A DNA stretch of 64,000 bases, taken from the NCBI GenBank assembly GCA_034440615.1, contig JAOTOM010004960.1, forward strand, positions 521,501 through 585,500, written 5' to 3'. The position numbers and the translations under genes were made by a program. The notes under the pieces were generated by a model that was not told the origin of the DNA, did not search any database, and worked only from the letters and a program-made list of their open reading frames with translations. Of the stretch, positions 45,038 through 55,652 are shown piece by piece. The DNA comes from Ashinkailepas kermadecensis (lineage: Eukaryota > Arthropoda > Thecostraca > Neolepadidae). The stretch's first letter is position 1, and each line of letters begins with the position of its first letter.

Positions 45038-46050
45038 AAAGTACGTATGCGCAAAGGTACGTAAGCGTAAAAGTACGTAAGCGCAGATGTACGTAACCGC
45101 GAAAGTACGTAAGGGCAAATGTATGTAAATACATCTTTACGTAATCGAAGTGTATGAAAGCTCACGTGTACGCATGTGTACATTTGCGTATGTGTAAATG
45201 TACTTGAGCGCAAATGTACGTAAGTGCAAATGTACGTATTGGCAAAAGTATGTATGCGCAATTGTACGTAACCGCAAATTTACGTGATAGCAAATATATG
45301 GAAATACAGCTATAGGTAACCCAAATGTCTGAAAGCGCACGCGTACGCAAGCGCAAAAGTACGTATGCCCAAATGTACGCAACAGCAAAATTACGTAAAG
45401 GCAAATGTATGTAAATACAGCTTTACGTATTCGAAGTGTATGAAAGCGCACGTGCACGTATGCGTACATGGACGTATGTGCAAATGTACTTAAGCGCAAA
45501 TGTACTTAAACGCAAATGTACGTAAGTGCAAATGTACGTATTCGCAAAAGCATGTATAGGCAAATGCCCTGATGTGCAATCGTACGTAACCGCAAATTTA
45601 CGTATTACCAAATATATGGAAATTCAGCTTTAGGTAACCGAAATGTCTGAATGCGCACGTGTACGTATGAGTAAATGTACGTAAGCGCAAATGTTCTTAT
45701 ACGCAAATGTACCGAAGCGCAAATGTACATACAATGTAAGACTATGTAAGCACAAATGCACGCATGCGCAAATGTATATACGCACAAATGTACGTAAGCG
45801 GAATGGATTTACGCAACAACAAAATTACATGATACAAAATGTATGCATATTCAGTTATACGTAACCCAAATGTATGAAAACGCAAGTGTAAGTAGGCACA
45901 AAGGTACGTATGCTCAAATGTAGGCAAGCGCAAATGAACTTATACGCAAATGCACGTTAGCACAAATGTATATACATGCAAAGGTGCGCAAGCACAAATG
46001 TAAGTACCCACAAATGTGCCTATGTGTAAAGGTACGCATGCGCACCTGTC
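45038..46050 (+). repeat. 16-bp satellite array B, second part (about 63 units)
   Basis: Continuation of the same array after the LINE, in the same orientation and more diverged than the first part. Divergent blocks of both higher-order types recur at about 45129, 45305, 45416, 45625 and 45849. Divergence increases towards the right edge, where units such as GCACAAATGTATATACATGC appear, typical of an ageing array margin. Confidence 0.93.
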
Positions 46051-46054
46051 GCCT

Positions 46055-46358
46055 ACGCCGCTCACGTGCCCTCACCACGCCTGCCGACCTTTGTCACCTC
46101 AAGACGGCCTTGAGTCATCTCAACATGCCCGACTTTAACCGGGCCGTCGCCTGGTTCGCCGTCACCATTGGCTTGTTCGGGCCCTCCGTTCACCTGAATA
46201 TCTCAACCCCACAGAACACCAGTGGGATCCCGGGGGATCCTGTCAGAACCAGCACCTTACGGTCCACAGATGTTACTTGGCCCTCGCCATCCTCTGGCCT
46301 CTGGCCAGGCGGAGTGGGACCCCACGAAAAATATCAGGTGTGGTTCGAATCCCAGTGA
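46055..46358 (+). pseudogene. Tyrosine-recombinase fragment (DIRS/Crypton-like)
   Basis: Immediately after the array the plus strand reads RSRALTTPADLCHLKTAL, SHLNMPDFNRAVAWFAVTIG, LFGP, and later RTSTLRSTDVTW. This fits the start of the catalytic domain of eukaryotic tyrosine recombinases (IT..DL..LK.AL......DR.MLWAA..LAFFGFLR.SE). The FFGFLR position, which holds the first catalytic arginine, is altered here (LFGPSVHLN), and no later catalytic block (HxxR, Y) follows before the stop at 46358. The 5' part of this open frame (from 45966) is satellite. The identification rests on motif memory. Confidence 0.45.
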
Positions 46359-46919
46359 CCTCAGCAGTGGCGTATCAATGATTTAGTCTCGTGGGAGGGA
46401 CGAACACCTGAAGAGCCCTACCTACTGAGGGACCCTATGTTTATAACACAAAGGAATGGAAAACCAATTACGGAATTCAATGGGACATAAATACATATCT
46501 AATGAAGGCAGGAATTTTATTGGATTGAGTCAAAATATCAGCACTCATCTGCATGAACAGAATTGCTCCTTTCTGTTATCCGCTAAGTTCAGACATAGTT
46601 TAATAGGGAGGGTGTTCATGATAAGAGTAGGCTCACATTGCTGTGCCTTTTCAACACCGTCACACGTTCTCAAAATGAGGCATGAATACCAGTGGGGAAA
46701 ATTAAGTGCAAAAGTTGGGGACAGAGAGGAGCTAGCAACATGCCTGACCAGCTATGCGCAGCACACAGCTCCCCGCAAATTATTATTAATATTTTGCTTA
46801 ACCGATGACACCCTGGTACCCACCAGGGCGAAACAACTGGCATCGCTGGAGCGACCGTCATCACAGCTATCGCTGGTCTGTGTCCTTGGCAGCATTTATG
46901 ACTATGATGGATATGCTAT
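46359..46919. other. Element end and unassigned DNA
   Basis: GGTGTGGTTCGAATCCCAG at 46337-46355 matches a tRNA B box and is followed by CAGCAGTGGCGTATC, a CAGTGGCG-type transposon terminus at 46366. The 186-aa ORF at 46456-47016 crosses unique DNA into the next array and has no recognised motif. Confidence 0.35.
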
Positions 46920-48856
46920 CTCTGAGGTTGGCCCTCAGTATTCCTCGCACCTATCGCCACTTCTCAAGGACTCTCTTAGCTCTCAGGGGCCCCGATCCTT
47001 CAGGTGCTCATCCTAAGGCTCAGGCACACCCCAGTGCAGTTCTATCTGGCTCTCTGAGGACCTATTCATCCGTCAGGAGCTCTCTCCAACTTGCATGGGC
47101 CATTTCCAGTCCTCGATAAACCTGCATAGCTTTCAGGGAAATCCTGCGCACCTCAGAGACAGGCCTCATACTTTCTCGCAAATATCGCCAGCTCTCAGAA
47201 CTCTCCTAAGCTCTTACCTGGTTCTGTTCATCCCTCAGTGTTCCTCCCACGCATCAGGAGCATCACAGTCTCATCCGCTCTAGCCCACAGGGGACCTTCC
47301 CAGTCCTCGACAGCATGTCGGCATGCAAAGACATTCTAGCTCTGAAGCTGGCTCTCAGTATTCCTCATGACCATCGCTAGCCATTAGGGGCTCTCTTCAG
47401 ATCTCAGGATGTCCTGTTCTTTTCATAGGGACCTCCTTCCAAGCCTCTTGGACATCCCAGTCCAGTCCTCTATAGCTTTCAGTGATCATTTGCAATCGGC
47501 ATGGATTCTCTCCATCTGCCAGCGGCCATTCCCAGTAATTGACAATATTTATAGCTGCAAGGTCTTTCTAGCTCTGGCACTGGCTCTCAGAATTCCTCAC
47601 AACCATCGTAAACCTTAGGGACTCTCCTTAACTCTCAGGGTACTCTATTGGCCATCGGGGGCCCTCTCAAGCTGCTAGGGACACTTCCTAGCAATCGACA
47701 GCTCTTTAAATTTGTAATCTCACAAGGGACCTTGTTCATCCATTAGAGGCCGCTCTCAACCTCGGAACAATCCCATTCCAGTCCTCCAATACTCTCACGA
47801 GATCCTCTCCATCGCTCGGTACCATTTCCTGCTTTTAGGGACCCATTATGGACCCACAGTCCTGAATGGTTTGGTCTAGCTCTCGTCTCGGGGGAATTTC
47901 AGATCTGAGATGGACCCTCACTTGTCCTCTTCAGCTCTTAGGGGTCCTGTCCATCCCTCAGAGGCCCTTCCAACCCAAAAGAGCATCCCTGCCCTCTCTA
48001 GCTCTCAGGTGCCCTGTGTGCTCCTAAGCTACGAGCCCACTCCACCTGAGACTCTTCTTCCCAGCTGCCACGGGCATTCCAGCTCTAGGGCTCTAGGGCT
48101 CTAGGGCTTCTAGCTTCTCTCTGGACTTCACGGCCCTTGTCAGCTCTCAGGGTGAACGTATTCAGGTTTCGAGGGCCATTTTCACACAAGCTGTTAGATG
48201 CGTTTGCATTTGTCCTCGGTTATATCTCTGCCCCTCAGGGCGATCGCCTGGAGAGCCCCATCGGACTAACCAGGGGGCAGGTGCCTTTTCACCCCTTGGA
48301 AACGCCACTGCTTTTTAACGGCTCGGGACTTGGGCTTAGCGGGCCTTTGCGTAGCAACGGGATCCCACCGCTCCGGCCCGGCTCGTCCCCTAGCTCGGGG
48401 GCCTCGTTATCGGCCTGAGGCCCACTGTCAGCTTTGGGCCCCTCTTCATCAGCGTGAGCCAAAGCCGAAGGCTCTGCACGTCCGGCCCGGCCCCCCATCC
48501 GTCGGCTCAGGGATCCTCTTCCACGGTCAGGACACTCCGTCCGGCCGGAGTACCCTCTTCAAAAGTTTGGTTCTTCTCTATCACGCAAGGGGCCCTCCGT
48601 GCAGCTTCGGCCCCCAGCGGTCCAGAGGCCGTTCATACCGGCTCTGGTCCATCTCCGACGACCCAGAGCATCTTACGGCGGTAGGGATCTGTCCGTCGGC
48701 ACAGTAGCCCTCCTTGGTGATCCAGAGTCTCCTCTGTCAGGCCGGAGGCCCTCTTTCAACAGCTTGCCCCCCCTCCCCATCAGGCCAGGGACCTTTGCAC
48801 CGCTTGGGCCCCATCTATCGACCCAAGTGCCCTTTCTGACTGTCTGAGGTCCTCAT
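46920..48856 (+). repeat. Degenerate CTCAGGGGCCCT array (array C)
   Basis: Irregular units of about 30-40 bases with the core CTCTCAGGGGCCCT and the phrase TCTAGCTCTCAG (for example 46978, 47629, 47934 and 48005), becoming more GC-rich to the right (48300-48850). ORFs on both strands reach 125 aa, but they are built from the repeat. The array adjoins the inverted 16-bp array at 48857 without a gap. Confidence 0.75.
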
Positions 48857-49834
48857 CGCTTACGTACACTTGTGCTTACGTACATTTGCGCTTACGTACT
48901 TTTGCATAATACGTACATTTGCGCTTACGTACATTTGCGCATACGTACTTTTGCGCATACGTACATGTGCGCATACGTACTTTTGCGCATACGTACATTT
49001 GCGCTTACGCACATTTAAGATACGTATTTTTGCGCATACGTGCATTTGCGCTTGCGTACATTTGCGCAAACGTACATTTGCGCATACGTACTTTTGGCAT
49101 ACGTACATTTGCGCTTACGTATATTTGCGCATACGTACTTTTGCGCATACGTACATTTGCGCTTCCGTACTTTTGCGCATACGTACATTTGCGCTTCCGT
49201 ACTTTTGCGCATACGTACATTTGCGCTTACGTACATTTGTGCATGCGTACTTTTGCGCATACGTACATTTGGGCTTACGTACTTTTGCGCATACGTGCAT
49301 TTGCGCTTGCGTACATTTGTGCTTAGGTACGTTTGCGCTTACGTACACTTGTGCTTACGTACATTTGCGCATGCGTACTTTTGGCATACGTACATTTGCG
49401 CTTACGTACATTTGCGTATACGTACTTTTGCGCATACGTACATTTGTGCTTACGTACATTTGGCATACGTACTTTGCGCATACGTACATTTGCGCATACG
49501 TATTTTGCGCATACGTACATTTGCGCTTACGTACGTTTGCGCATACGTACATTTGCGCATACGTACATTTGCGCTTACGTACATTTGCGCATACGTACTT
49601 TTGCGCATACGTACATTTGCGCTTACGTACATTTGCGCTTACGTACATTTGCGCATACGTACATTTGCGCATACGTACATTTGCAATACGTACATTTGCG
49701 CTTACGTACATTAGCCATACGTACATCTGCGCTTACGTACAATTGCCGTACGTACATCTGCGCTTACGTACATTTACTTACGTACATTTGCGTACGTACA
49801 TCTGCCATACGTACATTTGCTTTACGTACATTTG
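48857..49834 (-). repeat. 16-bp satellite array B', inverted orientation (about 61 units)
   Basis: The same unit as array B in reverse complement (TACGTACATTTGCGCT/A). It is more homogeneous and lacks the divergent AGCTTTACGTAATC blocks. Irregularities are single-base losses (TTTGGCATACG) and, at the right edge from 49690, shortened units (TACATTTGCAATACG). Plus-strand ORFs of up to 330 aa (48870-49862) are the repeat read in the stop-free direction. Confidence 0.95.
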
Positions 49835-50059
49835 TCCGGTTACCTATGTGCATACGCCGTAACTGGCTGTGGTAGGATGGAATAGACAGGAGAACATACG
49901 ATTTGCGGTCGCTGCCAGCGGCGGTAGTTTCGTATGCTGTTTACGGTTATGATATGGGAACTTATTGACATCTTTTGTTCTTGAACTTCAGCCAAATCTT
50001 CTGCTCGCCCTATCATAAACAAGTTGAGTAGTTCATGAGTACATTGCCAATGTTAATGT
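49835..50059. other. Unassigned DNA
   Basis: Nothing recognised. Confidence 0.35.
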
Positions 50060-50290
50060 TTCATCTATATTTTCTCTGTTGACCTGTCACAAGTGTAAGT
50101 TTCGAAAAATATATTGGGAGGGCACAATACATGAAGGCATGGGCATGCCGAAATGAATGGGGGAATACTACATAGGATCGTATGTAAACACAAAAAATAT
50201 TGGAAGGGGGATGGGAGGTGGGGGATGGGGGTGCAGAACCAACATTGGGCGAGGGACAAGTGTCCTCGCCCAATGTCCTCCCTGCATACA
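50060..50290. repeat. Interspersed poly-G repeat, copy 2
   Basis: ATTGGGAGGGCACAATACATGAAGGCATGGGCATGCC is followed by GGAAGGGGGATGGGAGGTGGGGGATGGGGG. It is the reverse complement of the repeat at 1-190. Confidence 0.6.
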
Positions 50291-50597
50291 AAGCTACACA
50301 CCTGCGACCCACGTGTGGTTCATCTTATTCTTCGGAAGTTTGTATGCCATGAACGTATAACACAATTAGCGTGGATATCATGCTCACTTTACTATTTTTA
50401 TATTTCGCTACGATTCAGATTACTGTTGATTACCAAATCAGTGTCCTGTTCAGCCTGTATCAGTGTAGTGAGCATTGAGTGCGTCACTTCAGCCTGAAAT
50501 TACACAAGCTGCTGAATGGTGAGATGTAAGTGACTGGATGGCAAATTGGAGATGATATATAGACTAAAACATTCTTCCTTGTTCCATTTTAGCATCT

Positions 50598-51065
50598 ATG
50601 GAGGATAATTTGCATTCGCACTCTGCGTGTACAGGTCTTACTATGAGCCATGAACATGTCAGAACCGGCTCCACGTGCAGATTACAACCCATCATGGATT
50701 ACAGATGGCGCTCTGCATGGTCTGAAATGTGTTGCGTGTTCGTGAGCGGCACCATCATTACACCGCCGGCGGCCCTGCACCGTCCAAATCACCCGCCGGC
50801 CAGGCAGCTGTTCGGAGGTCTGAGCAGAATCGGTTGCAACGCATACGCGCAGTAGTCTTCGGCCAGTCCACACGCGGCAGTCCGTAGCAGCCATGGCGGT
50901 GTCTCTGGTACGTACAGGCGAATCACGACCCATATACCTGTGTCGAGTAGTGCCACCCGTCACACAGCCAAGCATGGTCAGCCGTTCCCTCTGGTCTGCA
51001 GTGTTATACTGTTCCCGATCAGGATAGATGCATTGATTGCAAGCTCTGTATGCAGTTAATAACAC
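50598..51065. other. CpG-rich stretch with uncertain coding potential
   Basis: 50690-51010 is notably GC/CpG-rich between AT-rich flanks. A plus-strand ORF (50598-50855, 85 aa) ends with the string ARQLFGGLSRIGCNAYAQ, and a minus-strand ORF (50682-51065, 127 aa) overlaps it. No family is recognised. It may be an exon, but codon evidence does not separate the strands. Confidence 0.25.
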
Positions 51066-51483
51066 TACATGCCATATTACTCATACACCACTATCAAACA
51101 GGGATTACATGAAGGAACTCAGAACTACGAATGAAAACGCAATATTTGAAGTGACCCACAGTTAATCACTTATTACTCCAGGATGCTTCACATCTTGTCA
51201 CGCACTTTTACCATTATTGTTTTCATAGTGTAGAAGTGAAGTGTACTGAGCAAGCTTCATATGCAATCTGTCCACGCAGCACCAATAGGGAACAGGTTCA
51301 ATTGAAAAACCTACACGACTAAGTTTATTGAGAAAAACAATGAAGTTCCACCTTCCGTATATTCGATATATACTGGGAAATGAACCAAGGAAAATTATAT
51401 AGCGCACATTATATAGACTTCATCGCTTCATTCAGAACAAAAAGGAAGGAATACTATTTGTCTAGCCGTTTCTGCATACGCTG
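51066..51483. other. Unassigned DNA
   Basis: Nothing recognised before the 30-bp array. Confidence 0.35.
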
Positions 51484-52806
51484 AAAATGTTCAGTAACCT
51501 GCTGCGCAAGCTGACGATGTTCAGTGTCCTCCTGCACAAGCGGACGATGTTCAGTGTCCTACTGCACAAGCTGACGGTGTTCAGAGTTTCTTCATGCACA
51601 AATTGACAATGCTGTGTGTACTGATCCACCAGTTAACCATCAGTCAGTGTGGTCAGTGCCCTCCTGCACTAGTTGACGATGGTCAGTGTATTGTTGCAAC
51701 ATCTGACAGTGGTTAGTGTGATGTTGCACCATCTAACAGTGGTCAGTGTACTGCTGCACCATCTGACAGTGGTCAGTGTACAGTTGCACCATCTGACAGT
51801 GATCAGTGTACTGTTGCCCCATCTGAAAGTGGTCAGTGTACTGTTGCACCATCTGACAATGGTCAGGGTGCTGCTGCACCATCTGACGGTGGTCAGTGTA
51901 CTGGTGCACCATCTGACAGTTGTCAGTGTACTGCTGCACCATCTTACAATGGTCAGTGTACTGTTGCACCATCTGACAATTGTCAGTGTACTGTTGCACC
52001 ATCTGACAATTGTCAGTGCGCTGCTGCACCATCTGACAGTGGTCAATGTACTGTTGCACCAGCTGACAGTGATCAGTGTACTGTTGCACCATCCGACAGT
52101 GGTCAGTGCATTGCTGCACCATCTGCCAATCGTTAGTGTGCTGTTGCTCCATCTGACAGTGGTCAGTGCACTGTTCCACCATCTGACAGTGGTCAGTGCA
52201 CTGTTACACCATCTGACAATAGTCAGTGTGCTGCTGCACCATCTGACAATGGTCAGTATACTGTTGCACCATCTGACAGTGGTCAGTGTACTGTTGCACT
52301 ATCTGACAATGGTCAGTGTGCTGCTGCACCATCTGACAGTGGTCAGTGTACTGTTGCACCATCTGACAATTGTCAGTGTACTGCTGCACCATCTGACAGT
52401 GGTCAATGTACTGTTGCACCATCTGACAGTGATCAGTGTACTGTAGCAACATCTGACAGAGTCAGTGTACTGTTGCATCATCTGACAGTGGTCAGTGTAC
52501 TGTTGCACCATCTGACAGTTGTCAGTGTACTGTTGCACCATCTGACAGTGGTCAGTGTACTGTTCCACCATCTAACAGTGGTCAGTGTACTGTTGCACCA
52601 TCTGACGGTGGTCAGTGTACTGTTGCACCATCTGACAGTGGTCAATGTCATGCTACACCATCTGACAGTGGTCAGTGTCCTGCTGCACCATCTGACAGTG
52701 GTCAGCGTGCTGCTGCACGAGCTCACGGTGGTCAGTGTGGTATTGCACCATCTGACAGTGGTCATTGTGCTGTTGCACCAGCTGACGGTGATCAGTGTGT
52801 TGCAGT
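51484..52806 (+). repeat. 30-bp minisatellite, about 44 units
   Basis: Unit GTCAGTGTACTGTTGCACCATCTGACAGTG. 51688-52806 is regular (about 37 units with one single-base slip near 52458); 51484-51687 is a more diverged edge. Each unit contains CTGAC-AGTG-GTCAG, a 5-bp inverted repeat with a 4-base loop. Because 30 is a multiple of 3, each frame encodes its own decapeptide: plus strand SVLLHHLTVV (open for 257 codons from 51673), minus strand QMVQQYTDHC and STLTTVRWCN. These are repeat-derived frames without evidence of translation. Confidence 0.95.
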
Positions 52807-52979
52807 GGTGTACCGCGGTGGCAGCCGTCCTAGCTATGGCGTTGATGGGTCTTGGCACTACGGCGTCGGACGACGGAGTGGCACTCAGAGATGACACGGG
52901 TGAGACACCACCAGATTGGATACTGGGCAGTACTCCTGATGCCCGTGATGTGTTGCGATTATTGTGTACGTTGCAGTAG
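52803..52979 (+). CDS. Unique ORF tail beyond the 30-bp array, signal-peptide-like
   Basis: The plus-strand frame of the last array units (52473-52979) continues into unique sequence, reading TAVAAVLAMALMGLGTTAS, then DDGVALRDDTGETPPDW, then ILGSTPDARDVLRLLCTLQ and a stop. The first segment looks like the hydrophobic core and cleavage site of a signal peptide, the rest like a short secreted peptide. TGTTGCAG at about 52797-52804 could be a splice acceptor, and GGGTGAGA at about 52897 a donor, so it could also be one exon of a gene. An in-frame ATG (TTC of GCT ATG GCG, 52837) lies late within the hydrophobic part. No known peptide motif is recognised. Confidence 0.27.
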   Translation, partial: QWCTAVAAVLAMALMGLGTTASDDGVALRDDTGETPPDWILGSTPDARDVLRLLCTLQ

Positions 52980-55218
52980 GATAGGATCTCTGATTATAGA
53001 TGCAATAATGCATACAGTCTTTCCTGTTCATACACTGCCATTGATAATTATCTCAGCCGTGCACACTCATATTTCCAGTAAATAGTAAGAGCTGATAATA
53101 TGCATCTAGATGATGTCTAGTCAATGCAAGGACAATCATGAAGAAAAATGGATGGAGAGAATACTTCCCGAATGCTTGGGCCATCCTGTAAAACATATAT
53201 TGATTGTGGTCAATTGTCGACAACATGAAGCATGGAGTAAATTAGGCATCACAAAAGCCAAGGGATCACGGCCCGCCCGCACTCACCATACTGCTACATG
53301 ACATTGCAACTTTCATTATGATATACCATGTTGATAATACGTCCGAACATTTAATTCCTATTCGGGGTCCATCCGCCTATTATCCTCAGAGGACCCTCGA
53401 AACATCCGCTCCGTCGCCGCGTCGTCGGCGAGCGCGCTAAGATAGCAGCCTCACCGTAGCTGTAGCAGCCAACTCACTGAATTAAAACAATGGTAAAATC
53501 AGAAATAGTATGATTAAAAACCACTGATGAATTTTGAACAAACCCATACATTTCGTTATCAACTCAACTAACCTGTCGAATAGTAAGCCTCGTATCCTTC
53601 GAGCATTATCAACACTTACAAAGAACTTCTCGGTGAATTGGATTTCCCACACCGTTTTGTATCATGGATGACATTTTCAAGATAAAATGAGGTTATGTAC
53701 TTTAACCTCTTACTTACTCTTACTCTTACCTACTTACTTCTGAATAGCATGATTGTACTCGAACTGCATCCTAGGATGGATTTCATGGCCGAAATTTGAA
53801 ACTAGGTATCTTCTCGTTTAACCCCAGCGCGATGTAAAGTATTAAGTTGCAGAATGCTACCAGCCATATTATATGACCATATGAAGAACTTCAATCGTTG
53901 GACTTCACCTGTCTTGTGAACTATACATACATCACGTGAAATAATGTGCCGATATATTTGCATGACCTGAAGCGACATATCGTGCTAATTTGTCGGCTAA
54001 ATTCCTATTGATCTTCTGCAGGGTCGGGTTGCATTGGCCGTTGCCTTAATGTGTCGACAAATCTTGGCAGTTGAATTTGCCTGAAAGTTGACTGATTGAT
54101 CCAGTGTATAAAAATATCACGCCGCAGAGCAAGGGTTTTTATTTCTGAAATTTATTAGAGAGGGGGGGGGGCAAAATACATGAAGTCACTGAGCAGGAAC
54201 AAATGTATTAGGGTTGCGCACACTCCATAGGGTCCGATATGAATAGTCGAAATTATTGGGGGAAGGGGGCGGGGGTAAAATGTATGTAAGGCAACACCCT
54301 TACCACAGAGATCCTCTTCTAAAGCAGCAGCTTTGTTTTTGTTCTCGTGTGGGTCTCAAGGAAATAGGGTCGAATTTGAGAAATTTGGGGAACCCTTTGA
54401 TGTGAGCGGGCTGACGGAATACTCTCAGTTGATGTCATTTTCATGTATGCTGAGGTCGCATAGAGTTGGTCCCGGCTTCATAGGGTGTTTTTTTTTGTGC
54501 GCCGATTCCAAGAAGTTTGTGCTGAATCTCTCAAGTTGAGTGACTTTTCTTAGCCATTACTTTAGATATTCTGCCAGGAGCAGTAGGGGAAGGATGGGAG
54601 AGCTAGGACACAGAGAACTGGGGCAGTGCCATTACTTGCATCAGAGATGCACACAGATGGATTTCTTCTTTGTACTACGAGTATATATGCTATATACTTT
54701 GTACTTTATTGTACTCTTACTTTTTAACAGATTCTAAATTAAAGTATTTCGCCGACATCATATTACGGCCCGTTCATCTTCTGCCCAGTCACTGAAGAGA
54801 TATTAAAATGAGGCACATCTTTGCGCGTTGTTCTACAGGTAGTTTTGTTCTGGAGATAGTTTTGTTTTTAGTGGCTTTTGAACTGCAACTTAGCGTATAA
54901 TCTTGCACACCATGTGTAGGTATGTTCTCTCAAATACGTCGAGTGATTATCTCGAAATTTATATTTAAGGTTTCCCATTTCTTTCACAAAAGTGTTCACC
55001 TGGAAAGAATTGGGATTGGCCTACATTCGGGCGGGGAGTTAATTGACATGACATTCTTTTGAAATATTTATAATACAAATATATAAATATGTTCCATAAA
55101 ACATTTAGCAAAATGTGCCATGATACGTTTATACTTTATTATTTACATACATGTCGAACGGAGAATGAAGTTATCGGAATACTGGTGAACTCCATGGAAA
55201 GTAGGGCAAGGGAAAAAT
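52980..55218. other. Unassigned DNA, 2.2 kb
   Basis: No recognisable gene. 54160-54290 contains AGGGGGGGGGGCAAAATACATGAAG and GAAATTATTGGGGGAAGGGGG, another poly-G repeat copy. Short ORFs (54333-54539) have no features. Confidence 0.35.
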
Positions 55219-55652
55219 TCATATATGATTTTTCTCCATTTGCATGACAAATGAGGTCACAGGAGGAATATCTCTGGATACTAGACATTGTGATGTTATC
55301 GTCGACATTAATCTCAAAATTGATGGCCAGATACCTTCGGTTCGCCTTATGTGCAGGGGTAACATTCCATAGCTTCTGATGTACAGTGCATGATTCTGAT
55401 CAAAGGTGTCTCGGAAGCCAAAGTTCGCCACGTTCAGGCTGCACACACCAGGCTAAACGCTAATGTACGGAACCCCGAAAAGCATTGACACACTTTTGCC
55501 CAATATGTGATGTTCCTCCCATCAATGAGGCAGGGTGAAGCTGTGGATAGTTCTCTCCCAGGTCCCGATAGATAAGTTTGACATTTCCTACATCGCAGCC
55601 TACTTAGGTTTGCTAATTGCTTGGCGGCCCCAACAGTTAATATTTTAGACAA
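55219..55652 (-). other. Two adjoining minus-strand ORFs, unrecognised
   Basis: 55219-55446 (75 aa) and 55434-55652 (72 aa) overlap by 13 bases on the minus strand. They have mixed composition with several cysteines (CRKCQTYLSG). They could be a decayed element. 55620-55675 (GGCCCCAACAGTTAATATTTTAGACAAGCCCCTGGCCTGAACAGTAA) is repeated at 56970-57020, which supports repeat origin. Confidence 0.25.

Noticed and set aside
46330..46360. GGTTCGAATCC B-box match
   Set aside because: An isolated B box without a tRNA fold upstream; could be a SINE remnant, but not supportable.
48870..49862. 330-aa plus-strand ORF
   Set aside because: The same 16-bp satellite in inverted orientation, read in its stop-free direction.
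51673..52446. 257-aa plus-strand ORF of SVLLHHLTVV repeats
   Set aside because: Decapeptide read from the 30-bp minisatellite; other frames are equally open, and it has no start context.
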